Source: an uncultured Christensenellaceae bacterium
Lineage (GTDB): Bacteria; Bacillota; Clostridia; Christensenellales; Pumilibacteraceae
Direction: 5' to 3'
DNA length: 64,000 nt
Assembly: GCA_910588155.1 (NCBI GenBank)
Contig: CAJUPB010000005.1
Span: 1-64,000, forward strand
Positions 1 through 8,091 of the stretch are shown in pieces. The notes beneath the pieces were generated by a model. That model did no database searches. It was given only the letters and a program-made list of their open reading frames with translations, and was not told the DNA's origin. Made by a program: the position numbers and the translations under genes. Numbering within the stretch: position 1 is the first letter of the stretch; each line of letters begins with the position of its first letter.

Positions 1-162
1 ATTTTTCCTATAAAGTCTTTTTGACTACTTTTTCCTATTTATTTGTCAAGGTGCAATATGCTGCCCTTTCGCAGGACAGCTTGAATATTTTATCATACTC
101 ACTATAATATGTCAAGTGTTTTTTCGAAATTTTTCAAATATTTTGTTGAAAATTTTAAAAAT
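1..162. other. Left-edge intergenic region
   Basis: No gene is visible here. The stretch holds a minus-strand promoter (87-115) and a hairpin that would form the first bases of its transcript: arms 60-67 and 73-80 with a 5-base loop and one G-U pair. The gene it serves lies beyond the left end of the window. A second TTGACA-like hexamer on the minus strand at 44-49 has no -10 partner at 16-19 bp and is not called. Confidence 0.6.
87..115 (-). promoter_or_regulatory. Sigma-A promoter for a gene off the left end
   Basis: On the minus strand TTGACA (115-110), a 17-bp spacer and TAAAAT (92-87) make a near-consensus promoter. It reads out of the window to the left. The expected start near position 80 coincides with a short 5'-terminal hairpin. 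Confidence 0.75.
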
Positions 163-206
163 AAAACGACCGCCGCACCGATGAGACGCCGCGACAGCCG
201 TTTTTT
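163..206 (-). terminator. Terminator of the GH3-1 operon
   Basis: The arms 163-176 and 191-204 pair over 14 bp with three G-U pairs, and the minus strand continues into a T-rich run. It lies about 30 bases past the stop of the lipoprotein gene at 232. Confidence 0.7.
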
Positions 207-231
207 GCCTGTATCTTTTCGGGTATATTCT

Positions 232-660
232 TTAAGCCGCTTTCTTATACGTCAGCACAACGGGAATTTCGCCGTCGCGACCCGACATCGTGTACGAGAT
301 GGAATAGGTCTGCGTGGCGTCGTCGTAGGTCGACGTAAGCGTTTCCTGCGTTTCGCCGCTGCCGAGTTTTACGGTGTAGACGTTGTCTTTGAATTCGTAA
401 GTTCCCGTTCTGCCCAAGCCTTTCGCTATTTCTCCCATAAACGGAAGTTCGCTGTCAAAAGTCACGGTGTATGTGGCGTTGCCGCCGTCGAGCACGAGCG
501 TGCACATCATAGGCGTGGACATAAACTCCATCGGCGCGGTTTTGAACTCCGCTTTGTCGTCCGCAGGGACGGGGTCATTGTCGCCGCAAGCCGCCAACAG
601 TCCGACGCACAGCGTCAGCGCAAGCAACAAAGGCATTGTGTTCTTTAAGAATTTTTTCAT
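232..660 (-). CDS. Small lipoprotein, last gene of the GH3-1 operon
   Basis: A 142-residue protein with a lipoprotein signal peptide: basic start MKKFLKN, a hydrophobic core and the lipobox LLAAC, giving lipidated Cys25. The mature part is about 115 residues, rich in Thr, Tyr and alternating hydrophobic residues, as expected of a small beta-barrel or beta-sandwich. No known family was recognised. The start codon overlaps the stop of the upstream GH3 gene by four bases (ATGA), and its ribosome binding site lies inside that gene, so the two are translationally coupled. It probably sits on the outer face of the membrane beside the GH3 enzyme. Binding of a glycan or of the enzyme is only an inference from context. 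Confidence 0.85.
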   Translation of the reverse strand: MKKFLKNTMPLLLALTLCVGLLAACGDNDPVPADDKAEFKTAPMEFMSTPMMCTLVLDGGNATYTVTFDSELPFMGEIAKGLGRTGTYEFKDNVYTVKLGSGETQETLTSTYDDATQTYSISYTMSGRDGEIPVVLTYKKAA

Positions 661-3600
661 AATTTTTCTCCTTTTTCTACCTGATTGTCAATTTCCTCTT
701 TACCCCGACGGTCGGTCTTTTTCCGTTCCGCCAGTGCTATCAAAACCGCAAGCGTCACACTTGCCGCGAACATCGCGCCGAACAGGCAATCGAGCGATAT
801 TACGGCAATCTGCCAAGCGGGAACGATATTTCTTATTTGGGTATAAATCGAAAAGCTGTTCATAGCGTTGCTCTGCACGGTCGCATACAGCACGCGTTTT
901 GCGGCCTCGCGCATTTGCCACGCCGTTGCGCCGTGGTTCTTTTTGAATGCGGAGTACGGGTTTTCCTTATCCAACTCGCCGTCGGGCAAATCGCAGCCAG
1001 CCATCAAGAATATCGGCATTTGCGGCTGTTTGTAGGCTATACCGTACATATCCGACACAACAAGACCTTTCATACCCAGCTCGCTGCGCAAAAAGTCGGT
1101 CAGAAGCTCTTTATTTGCGGGACAGTGCGTCGCGCCTATTCTGTTGAACGCGGACATTGCGTTCATCGCGCCGCCGTCCGTTACGGCGATTGCAAACGGT
1201 TTCAGATATATTTCTCTGAACGTGCGTTCGTTCAGCCACACGCTTATGCCGGCGCGCTGTGCTTCCTGGTCGTTCAGCGCGAAGTGTTTCACGTATGCGT
1301 TGCAGCCGTGCGATTGCAGGGCCTTGACTTCGCTTGCCGCCATTGTTCCGGCAAGCAGCGGGTCTTCGCTGTAATACTCGTAAGCGCGGCCGCCGTAAGG
1401 CGAGCGGTGAGTGTTCAGTCCTATGCCGTAGAAACCCGCATACCCAGCCCAAATCGCGTCTTCGCCGAGCATATCTCCGAACATCGCCGCCGCGTCCGTA
1501 TCGAAGGTTGCGGCGAGTATTCCGATACTCGGATAGTACGGCGCGGTCTTGTCCTTATCGGGGTCGCCGACTCTCGCCGCTCTGCCGAGGGGATTGCCGC
1601 CGTAAGGTTCGGTCAGACCTATCGGACCGTTGTGTTCGCGCGTGCCGGGTTTTATAATCGACGGCACGCTTCTCGTGCACTGCAAGCCGGAGTTGAGCAA
1701 AGAGACGGTTTGCTGCCACGACAATTGGTCGAGCAGGTCGTCCCACATCGGGTCGTCGTAGCCTCTGGCGTTGCCGTCTTCGTCCACGCGCAAGTCTATG
1801 AGTTTGAGTCCGTTTTTGGCGTTATATTTCGGATACTCCGCGTCGTCCTGCGGAATGACGGACGGGTCGTCCTGCGCGAGCAAATCGCCTTTGAGTTTTT
1901 CCGTCATTTTGAGAGACACAGCCGCCGTCGGGAAACTGCCCGTCCAATCGGTGCGAGTCAAATACCTCACGGAATTTTCCGATTTGCCGAAGTACTTGTT
2001 CACGTCGGCATTGTCGAAAAGATTGGTTATCGATTTACCGTCGGCAGTCTTCGAATACGTCTGCGCGTCGTAGTCGAGCGCAAACGATTTCACGAGCGAA
2101 GCGTCGCCGTCCTCGTCCATACCGTCGGCTATCGTTCTGCCCTCTTTCGCCAGCACGTTGTTCACGGCGTTATGCGCGTTTTTGCCGACGGCGACAAAGT
2201 ATTCTCCGCCGGGAATGACGTAAGTCTTTTTGTCCTCGGAGTCATATACGGCGAAGTCCTTTTTATCGACGGTTACAGACACAATCCGACTGTCTCTCGG
2301 AGCTATCGTTTCGGTCTTTGCGTATCCGACGAGTTCGACCGCAGGGGTTTCCAAGCCGCCGTTTTCAAACGGTTTTTTGACGTATACCTGCACGACCTCT
2401 CTGCCCGCTCTGCCGCCCGTGTTCGTGACCTTGACGGAAACGGAGTATGTGCCGTCCGCATTGTCGGTCACGTCGTAATCGGAATATGCGAAACTTGTGT
2501 ACGACTCGCCGTAACCGAACGGGTGGGATATTAATTTCGAATAGTCGAACGAACCCGTATTCGGGCGTTTCGTGACGACGTCGTAGTAGCGCGTTTCGGC
2601 ATAGCGATAGCCGACGTATATGCCCTCGGCATATACCACGTAGGAACTGTACTTTCCGTCGAGAGTGCCCAGCTTCGTGGTGGGAAGTCCCATTTCCGCG
2701 GCATTGGTATACGTGAATGCGCCGAAGTTGTAAGTCGCGGGATTATACTTGTGTTCGAACCAGAACGTATCGGAGAGTCTGCCAGACGGGTTGACTTTGC
2801 CTGCGACTATATCGCCGACGGCGTTGAAGCCGCTAATACCGGCACAGCCTATCCACAGCGCGGCGTCCACCGCATACTCGGCGTCGTAAAGAAATTTGCT
2901 TTCGAGCTGGTTGGACACGTTCAGCAGCACGACAATCTTTTTTATCTTGCCCTGTTTTTTGAGCTGCGCCATACCTGTCAACACGCTCTTTTCTCTTTCG
3001 GACAGTTTGAGATAGTTGCCGTCCTCGCCGTCCGTTCCCGTCATTGCCATATCCGAGCCCTCGCCGCCGACGCGCGTCAATATCATTATCGCGGCGTCGC
3101 CGTATGCGGCGATATCGTCGGCGGAAACCGCCGCCGCCACGTCGCTCCACGGCGCGTCGTTTATTTTCGCCTGCGTGCCTCTGCCGACGCGTTTATACGT
3201 ATTGCCCGACGAAGCATAAAAATCGTAAAGTTTGGGGTTGACCTCGAACCCGGCGTGTTCGAAACCCTCTTTCGGGGTCACGGGCGGAAGCGGACTGCCC
3301 GTCTGCGCCGAGCCTCTGCCGCCGTAAGCCGGGTCTACGGAGGATATGCCGAAAAGGCTTATTCTCTTTTCTCCCGCGCCCACGTCGAGCGGCAACGCGT
3401 TATTCTCGTTTTTCAGCAGCACCGCGCCTTCCGCTTCTATATTCTGCGCGGCGGTCTTGCCTGCCTCTATGAGTTCCGCCACGCTCTTGTATTTGCTTTT
3501 GAAATATTCGGTGTCCTGTTCCGGCGCATCCTTCGGTTCGAAGGTGACGAAATCGCCCGTTCCGAAAAAGTTGTTTACCGCCGTTCTGTTTTCGCCCGTT

Positions 3601-3683
3601 ATCACGGTCGTGCAAATCATAAACCCGAACAGTATCGCGCTTACGACGATGCCAATCTTGACCCAAAGTTTTTTCTTATTCAT
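657..3683 (-). CDS. Membrane-anchored GH3 glycosidase with permuted domains (GH3-1)
   Basis: A 1008-residue glycoside hydrolase of family 3, probably a beta-glucosidase- or beta-xylosidase-like exo-enzyme. Domain order is inverted relative to most GH3 proteins. A signal anchor (about 8-26) is followed by the GH3 C-terminal alpha/beta domain (about 60-330), a fibronectin-III-like domain (about 400-510) and then the catalytic TIM barrel (about 660-930). The barrel carries the KHFALNDQE signature and the nucleophile Asp878 in VVSDMYG. A second membrane segment lies at about 957-985. With a TM at each end the catalytic body should be extracytoplasmic. The start overlaps the upstream 4-TM gene by 8 bases, with GAGGTGG as ribosome binding site. 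Two paralogues lie at 10303-13413 and 45520-48618. The substrate cannot be read from sequence. Confidence 0.93.
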   Translation of the reverse strand: MNKKKLWVKIGIVVSAILFGFMICTTVITGENRTAVNNFFGTGDFVTFEPKDAPEQDTEYFKSKYKSVAELIEAGKTAAQNIEAEGAVLLKNENNALPLDVGAGEKRISLFGISSVDPAYGGRGSAQTGSPLPPVTPKEGFEHAGFEVNPKLYDFYASSGNTYKRVGRGTQAKINDAPWSDVAAAVSADDIAAYGDAAIMILTRVGGEGSDMAMTGTDGEDGNYLKLSEREKSVLTGMAQLKKQGKIKKIVVLLNVSNQLESKFLYDAEYAVDAALWIGCAGISGFNAVGDIVAGKVNPSGRLSDTFWFEHKYNPATYNFGAFTYTNAAEMGLPTTKLGTLDGKYSSYVVYAEGIYVGYRYAETRYYDVVTKRPNTGSFDYSKLISHPFGYGESYTSFAYSDYDVTDNADGTYSVSVKVTNTGGRAGREVVQVYVKKPFENGGLETPAVELVGYAKTETIAPRDSRIVSVTVDKKDFAVYDSEDKKTYVIPGGEYFVAVGKNAHNAVNNVLAKEGRTIADGMDEDGDASLVKSFALDYDAQTYSKTADGKSITNLFDNADVNKYFGKSENSVRYLTRTDWTGSFPTAAVSLKMTEKLKGDLLAQDDPSVIPQDDAEYPKYNAKNGLKLIDLRVDEDGNARGYDDPMWDDLLDQLSWQQTVSLLNSGLQCTRSVPSIIKPGTREHNGPIGLTEPYGGNPLGRAARVGDPDKDKTAPYYPSIGILAATFDTDAAAMFGDMLGEDAIWAGYAGFYGIGLNTHRSPYGGRAYEYYSEDPLLAGTMAASEVKALQSHGCNAYVKHFALNDQEAQRAGISVWLNERTFREIYLKPFAIAVTDGGAMNAMSAFNRIGATHCPANKELLTDFLRSELGMKGLVVSDMYGIAYKQPQMPIFLMAGCDLPDGELDKENPYSAFKKNHGATAWQMREAAKRVLYATVQSNAMNSFSIYTQIRNIVPAWQIAVISLDCLFGAMFAASVTLAVLIALAERKKTDRRGKEEIDNQVEKGEKL

Positions 3684-4089
3684 TTTCCGCCACCTCGCTT
3701 TTCGTCTGTTTCAGAAACACGTTTGCCACGCCGAGACCGAAGCAAAGCAGATACAGCGCCGAGCAGACCCAGAATTCCGCGGAAAACGTGTCGAGGTCGA
3801 TTCCGACGAGAACGACGGACACGTAATAATAAATTCCGTATATGAAAAACAGCAGCGACAAAAATATCAAAGCCGCCTGCGCATACGCCGCCCACTTATA
3901 CCGTTTCAGCGCAATCAGCACGACCGCCGCCGCAAACGCCGCCGCCATCAGCGCGAAAGACACCCAATTTATCTCGTCGCTGCCGGCATAGCACACGGCG
4001 TATGCGACAGCCGTCGCAAGCGACAACACGGCAACGGATACGGAAAACCAAAACCCGACGGCCTTGTCCTTCAAATAATCTCCGAGCAT
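3676..4089 (-). CDS. Small 4-TM membrane protein, partner of GH3-1
   Basis: A 137-residue protein with four predicted membrane helices, a short basic N-terminus and a hydrophilic C-terminal tail. An AGGAGG ribosome binding site supports the start MLGDYLKD. It is the first gene of a three-gene operon and overlaps the GH3 gene by 8 bases. A protein of similar size and topology (48632-49102) precedes the third GH3 gene in the same relative position, with similar phrases around helices 1 and 4. That suggests a conserved GH3 partner, perhaps an anchor, assembly factor or transporter fragment. No family was recognised. Confidence 0.85.
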   Translation of the reverse strand: MLGDYLKDKAVGFWFSVSVAVLSLATAVAYAVCYAGSDEINWVSFALMAAAFAAAVVLIALKRYKWAAYAQAALIFLSLLFFIYGIYYYVSVVLVGIDLDTFSAEFWVCSALYLLCFGLGVANVFLKQTKSEVAENE

Positions 4090-4197
4090 ATTTCCTCCTA
4101 TGATTTACCCACTATGAACTTACTGCTTATACGCCGCGGCAGACGCCGCGCAAAAGGCGCGCCGCACTGCCAAACCTCACTGTTTACATCTACGGTA

Positions 4198-4228
4198 AGT
4201 GTAACATCTCCCCCCCCCGAGTTGTCAA
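4198..4228 (-). promoter_or_regulatory. GH3-1 operon promoter with a G9 tract in its spacer
   Basis: On the minus strand the -35 is TTGACA (4228-4223). A run of nine G (plus-strand C 4210-4218) lies inside the spacer, and an extended -10, TGTTACACT, follows. The -10 hexamer TACACT (4203-4198) gives a 19-bp spacer at the present tract length; TTACAC at 18 bp is an alternative. Loss of one or two G would bring the spacer to 18 or 17 bp. The start codon lies about 105 bases downstream. Confidence 0.6.
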
Positions 4229-4270
4229 GCGTTTTTCAACAAGTTTTTTTTATTTTTTGCAATATGCGCA

Positions 4271-4307
4271 AAAAAAACTCTCCGATTTTTCACATCGGAA
4301 AGTTTTT
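4271..4307 (-). terminator. Terminator of the uvrB-uvrA-gluQ operon
   Basis: A hairpin with arms of about 13 bp (AAAACTTTCCGAT and its partner, one mismatch) and a 6-base loop is followed on the minus strand by eight T. It lies just past the gluQ stop. Confidence 0.85.
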
Positions 4308-4339
4308 GCGTTTTACCTCGTATATTTACGGTATTTTTT

Positions 4340-5266
4340 TTACAAATCGACGGCTATATGCGTCTTTTTTATCTTATCGAAATCGAACAGCGGCACAAGC
4401 TCGGCAAGCGATACGGGTTCGTATTTATCAATGAGTCCCGAAGCGAAAGCCAATGCGCCCGTTATCTCTTTCGGGCTTTTGCGGCTCATAACTTCTGCGA
4501 GCGTATCGCCGTCGCCCTCGCGTTTGGACAGGCGTCTGCCGCCTGCGCCCGTGACGAGAGGGATATGCGCGTATGCGGGTTTTTCCAATCCGAGCACTTC
4601 GCACAGCCAAAGCTGGCGGGGCGCGGAAGAAATCAAGTCTTCTCCCCTCACGACCTCGCTGACGCCGGAAAGCGCGTCGTCTGCGACCACCGCGAGTTGA
4701 TATGCATACACGCCGTCCGAGCGGCGGATTATGAAATCGCCGCATTCCTTTTTTATATTCTGCGCATATCTGCCTTTGAACTTATCCTCGAAAACCGTTT
4801 CCGAATCGGGGACTTTTACGCGCAGGCAGGGTTTTTTCTTCTTTGCCCTCTCCCGTCTCTCCTCCTCCGACAAGAGCGAACATCTGCCGTCGTAGACGTA
4901 TACACCGTCGCCGATATGCGGAGCTTCCGAGGCGTGGAGCTCGGCGCGGGAGCAAAAGCAGGGATATACCAATCCGAGTTTGGCGAGGCGGTTTTCAAAT
5001 TCTTTGTACACATCCGTTCTTCGGCTCTGATATATTATTTCGCCGTCGAATTCGAAACCGAAAGTTTCCAAGTCGCGGATAACGGCGTCGGCATTTTCTT
5101 TCGGACAGCGGGCGGCGTCCAAATCTTCGATACGCAGCAAAAACTCTCCGCCGTTCTTTTTGGCGGAGAGGTATGCAATCATAGCGCAAAATATATTTCC
5201 GAGGTGCATTTTGCCGCTCGGCGTGGGCGCAAAGCGTCCGACGGTCTTTCTGTCCGCGACGCTCAT
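4340..5266 (-). CDS. gluQ: Glutamyl-queuosine tRNA(Asp) synthetase-like protein
   Basis: A 308-residue class I synthetase fragment: a GluRS catalytic domain without an anticodon-binding domain, the size of GluQ-RS. The HIGH-like motif is HLGN after RFAPTPSGKM, and the KMSKS-like motif is RLSKR. The GluQ-RS zinc-site pattern CFC...YDGRC is present. The family activates glutamate without tRNA and attaches it to queuosine in tRNA(Asp). The start at 5266 gives a 4-base ATGA overlap with uvrA, so the longer frame to 5311 is not used. Placement behind uvrBA has no evident functional logic. It fits the queuosine precursor operon at 61612-64000. A truncated GluRS paralogue is the alternative. Confidence 0.85.
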   Translation of the reverse strand: MSVADRKTVGRFAPTPSGKMHLGNIFCAMIAYLSAKKNGGEFLLRIEDLDAARCPKENADAVIRDLETFGFEFDGEIIYQSRRTDVYKEFENRLAKLGLVYPCFCSRAELHASEAPHIGDGVYVYDGRCSLLSEEERRERAKKKKPCLRVKVPDSETVFEDKFKGRYAQNIKKECGDFIIRRSDGVYAYQLAVVADDALSGVSEVVRGEDLISSAPRQLWLCEVLGLEKPAYAHIPLVTGAGGRRLSKREGDGDTLAEVMSRKSPKEITGALAFASGLIDKYEPVSLAELVPLFDFDKIKKTHIAVDL

Positions 5267-8076
5267 TCGAGTATGGTTTTCAAAAATGCGCCCGTATAGC
5301 TTTCGCCGCATTCGGCTATCTGTTCCGGCGTGCCCTCGGCGACAATCTCGCCGCCCCTGTCGCCGCCCTCTTTGCCTATATCTATGATATAGTCGGCGAC
5401 CTTTATCACGTCGAGGTTATGTTCTATGACCACGACGGTATTTCCGCCGGCGGTCAGTCTTTGCAGAATGGTTATGAGTTTGTCCACGTCGGCGATGTGC
5501 AGACCCGTTGTCGGCTCGTCCAGCACGTACAGAGTACGGGACGTGGCGCGTCGGGAAAGTTCGGTGGCGAGCTTCACGCGCTGCGCCTCGCCGCCCGACA
5601 GCGTCGTTGCCGGCTGACCGAGTTTTATATAGCCGAGTCCGACTTCGTGCAGTGTCTTTATCTTATTATATATTGACGGCAGGTTCTCGAAGAACGAGCA
5701 GGCATCTTCCACTGTCATTTCGAGGATATCGTTTATGCTCTTGCCCTTATACTTTACTTCCAGCGTTTCCCTGTTATAGCGTTTGCCGCCGCAGACTTCG
5801 CAAGGCACGTACACGTCGGGAAGGAAGTTCATTTCAATCTTTATTATGCCGTCGCCCTGGCAATGTTCGCACCTGCCGCCCTTGACGTTGAAGGAAAAGC
5901 GCCCGGCCTTATATCCGCGCTCCTGCGCATCGGGGGTCTTGCTGAACAGTTCGCGGATATGCGAGAACACGCCCGTATACGTGGCGGGATTGGAACGCGG
6001 CGTTCTTCCAATCGGGCTTTGGTCTATGCCTATGACCTTATCGAAATGTTCGCAGCCCCTTATCTCGTCGAACTTGCCCACGTCCGTTCTCGCACCGTTG
6101 ACGGCGTTGTACATCGCGGGATAGAGTATCTGGTTCACCAAGCTGGATTTGCCGCTGCCAGAAACGCCCGTCACTACGGTCATTGCGCCGCAGGGAATTT
6201 TCACGCTTATATTTTTGAGATTGTTCTGTTTCGCGCCTATTATCTCTATGAAACGGCCGTCGCCCTTTCGCCGCTCTTTCGGCACGGGTATGGAGAGTTT
6301 GCCCGAAAGGTATTTGCCCGTTATAGAGCGTTCCACTTTAATCAAGTCGTTCACGCTGCCCTGCGCCACAATCTCGCCGCCGTGCACGCCGGCGCCCGGT
6401 CCGACATCCACAATCATATCGGCTCTTCTCATCGTTTCCTCGTCGTGCTCGACGACAATCAGGGTATTGCCCAAGTCGCGCAATCTTTCCAGCGTATCGA
6501 TGAGTTTACCGTTGTCGCGCTGGTGCAAACCTATGCTCGGCTCGTCGAGAATATAGAGCACGCCTTGAAGTCCGCTTCCTATCTGTGTGGCGAGTCGGAT
6601 TCTCTGCGCCTCGCCGCCCGACAGCGATTCCGCGCTTCTCGTCAGCGTCAGATAGTCCAAACCGACGTTGACCAAAAAGTCCAAACGGGCGTTTATCTCG
6701 CGCAGCAGCGGCGCGGCGATTATATTGCCGCTCGACGACAAGTCGAGTTCGCGGAAAAAGTCGCGGATTTTGGATATGGGCAAACCGCAAAGCTCGTGAA
6801 TATTCAAGCCGCCCACATACACCGACAGCGCTTCCTTTTTGAGTCTTTTGCCCCCGCAAGTCGGACAGGGCGAAACGCGCATATACCTTTCTATATCGTT
6901 TTTGACCCAATCGCTGCCCGTGGCGTTATATCTGCGTTCCAGGTTTGTGACAATGCCTTCGAAAGCAGCGGAGAACTTGCTTTCGTAGTTGCCGCCCTTA
7001 TAGGTCATATTTATCTTTTCGCCGCCGTTGCCGTACAACAGCATTTTCTTTATATCTTCGGGAAGTTCCTTGAACGGCGTATCCAACGAAAAGCCGTAAT
7101 GTTTGGAAAGCGCCTTGAAATACATCTCCGTGTGCGATGCGGATTCGAAGTTCCAGCCGGATATTGTCAGCGCGCCCTCGCGCAGGCTCTTGCTTCCGTC
7201 GCCGTAAATCAGCGTCGGGTCTATTTCGCGGCGATAACCCAGACCGCCGCAAGACGGGCAGGCTCCGAACGGGGAGTTGAACGAGAACAGACGCGGCTCG
7301 ACTTCCATTATGGATATGCCGCACTCGGGACAGGAATATTCGGTATTGAACAGTCTTTCCTCGCCCTCGCAGTCCACGACGAGTATGCCGCCGCCGAGTT
7401 TCAACGCAGTTTCCGCGCTGTCGGTCAGGCGTTTCGTTATGCCCTCTTTCACCACAAGTCTGTCCACGACGACGTATATATTATGTTTGACCTGTCGGTC
7501 GAGTTTGATTTCCTCATCCAAAGAGCGCACCCTGCCGTCCACCTTGACTCTGGTGTAGCCGTCTTTGCGCAGGCTTTCGAAGTTCTTGACGAACTCGCCT
7601 TTTTTACCCCTTGCAATAGGCGCGGTTATCAGCAGTTTGCTGCCCTCGGGGTACGCCATTATCTTATCGACTATTTCGTCCACGCTTTGCCGCACTATTT
7701 CCCTGCCGCAGATATGGCAATGCACCGTGCCCGTTCTCGCATAGAGCAGTCGGAGATAGTCGTAAATCTCCGTTACCGTGCCGACGGTGGAACGCGGGTT
7801 GCGGCTGGTCGTCTTTTGGTCTATGGATATGGCGGGAGAAAGTCCCTCTATGCTTTCCACGTCGGGTTTCTGCATCTGACCCAAAAACAGGCGGGCATAC
7901 GACGAAAGCGATTCGACGTAGCGTCTTTGTCCCTCCGCGAAAATGGTGTCGAAAGCCAGCGACGTTTTGCCGCTGCCCGAAAGTCCCGTGAAAACTATAA
8001 GTTTGTCGCGGGGCAAAGTCAGGTCTATATTTTTCAGATTGTTTTCTTTCGCGCCTTTTATAATCAATTCGTTCAT
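5263..8076 (-). CDS. uvrA: Excinuclease ABC subunit A
   Basis: A 937-residue UvrA of normal length. It is the damage-sensing ATPase of nucleotide excision repair and loads UvrB on DNA. Two ABC ATPase modules are complete: a Walker A at FTGLSGSGKTSLAF near the N-terminus and TGVSGSGKSSLV in the second half. Signature motifs ESLSGGEAQR and TTLSGGEAQR and the Walker B stretches ILDEPS and VLDEPTTG are also present. CxxC zinc-finger pairs are visible (YSCPECG with CPSCGG; HCQG with CEVCGG). It lies 15 bases after uvrB and overlaps gluQ by four bases. uvrC is not in the window. Confidence 0.98.
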   Translation of the reverse strand: MNELIIKGAKENNLKNIDLTLPRDKLIVFTGLSGSGKTSLAFDTIFAEGQRRYVESLSSYARLFLGQMQKPDVESIEGLSPAISIDQKTTSRNPRSTVGTVTEIYDYLRLLYARTGTVHCHICGREIVRQSVDEIVDKIMAYPEGSKLLITAPIARGKKGEFVKNFESLRKDGYTRVKVDGRVRSLDEEIKLDRQVKHNIYVVVDRLVVKEGITKRLTDSAETALKLGGGILVVDCEGEERLFNTEYSCPECGISIMEVEPRLFSFNSPFGACPSCGGLGYRREIDPTLIYGDGSKSLREGALTISGWNFESASHTEMYFKALSKHYGFSLDTPFKELPEDIKKMLLYGNGGEKINMTYKGGNYESKFSAAFEGIVTNLERRYNATGSDWVKNDIERYMRVSPCPTCGGKRLKKEALSVYVGGLNIHELCGLPISKIRDFFRELDLSSSGNIIAAPLLREINARLDFLVNVGLDYLTLTRSAESLSGGEAQRIRLATQIGSGLQGVLYILDEPSIGLHQRDNGKLIDTLERLRDLGNTLIVVEHDEETMRRADMIVDVGPGAGVHGGEIVAQGSVNDLIKVERSITGKYLSGKLSIPVPKERRKGDGRFIEIIGAKQNNLKNISVKIPCGAMTVVTGVSGSGKSSLVNQILYPAMYNAVNGARTDVGKFDEIRGCEHFDKVIGIDQSPIGRTPRSNPATYTGVFSHIRELFSKTPDAQERGYKAGRFSFNVKGGRCEHCQGDGIIKIEMNFLPDVYVPCEVCGGKRYNRETLEVKYKGKSINDILEMTVEDACSFFENLPSIYNKIKTLHEVGLGYIKLGQPATTLSGGEAQRVKLATELSRRATSRTLYVLDEPTTGLHIADVDKLITILQRLTAGGNTVVVIEHNLDVIKVADYIIDIGKEGGDRGGEIVAEGTPEQIAECGESYTGAFLKTILE

Positions 8077-8091
8077 AAAGTGTTCCCTCTT

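Noticed and set aside
44..49. TTGACA-like hexamer on the minus strand near the left end
   Set aside because: No -10 hexamer lies 16-19 bp away; the promoter at 87-115 is the better signal.
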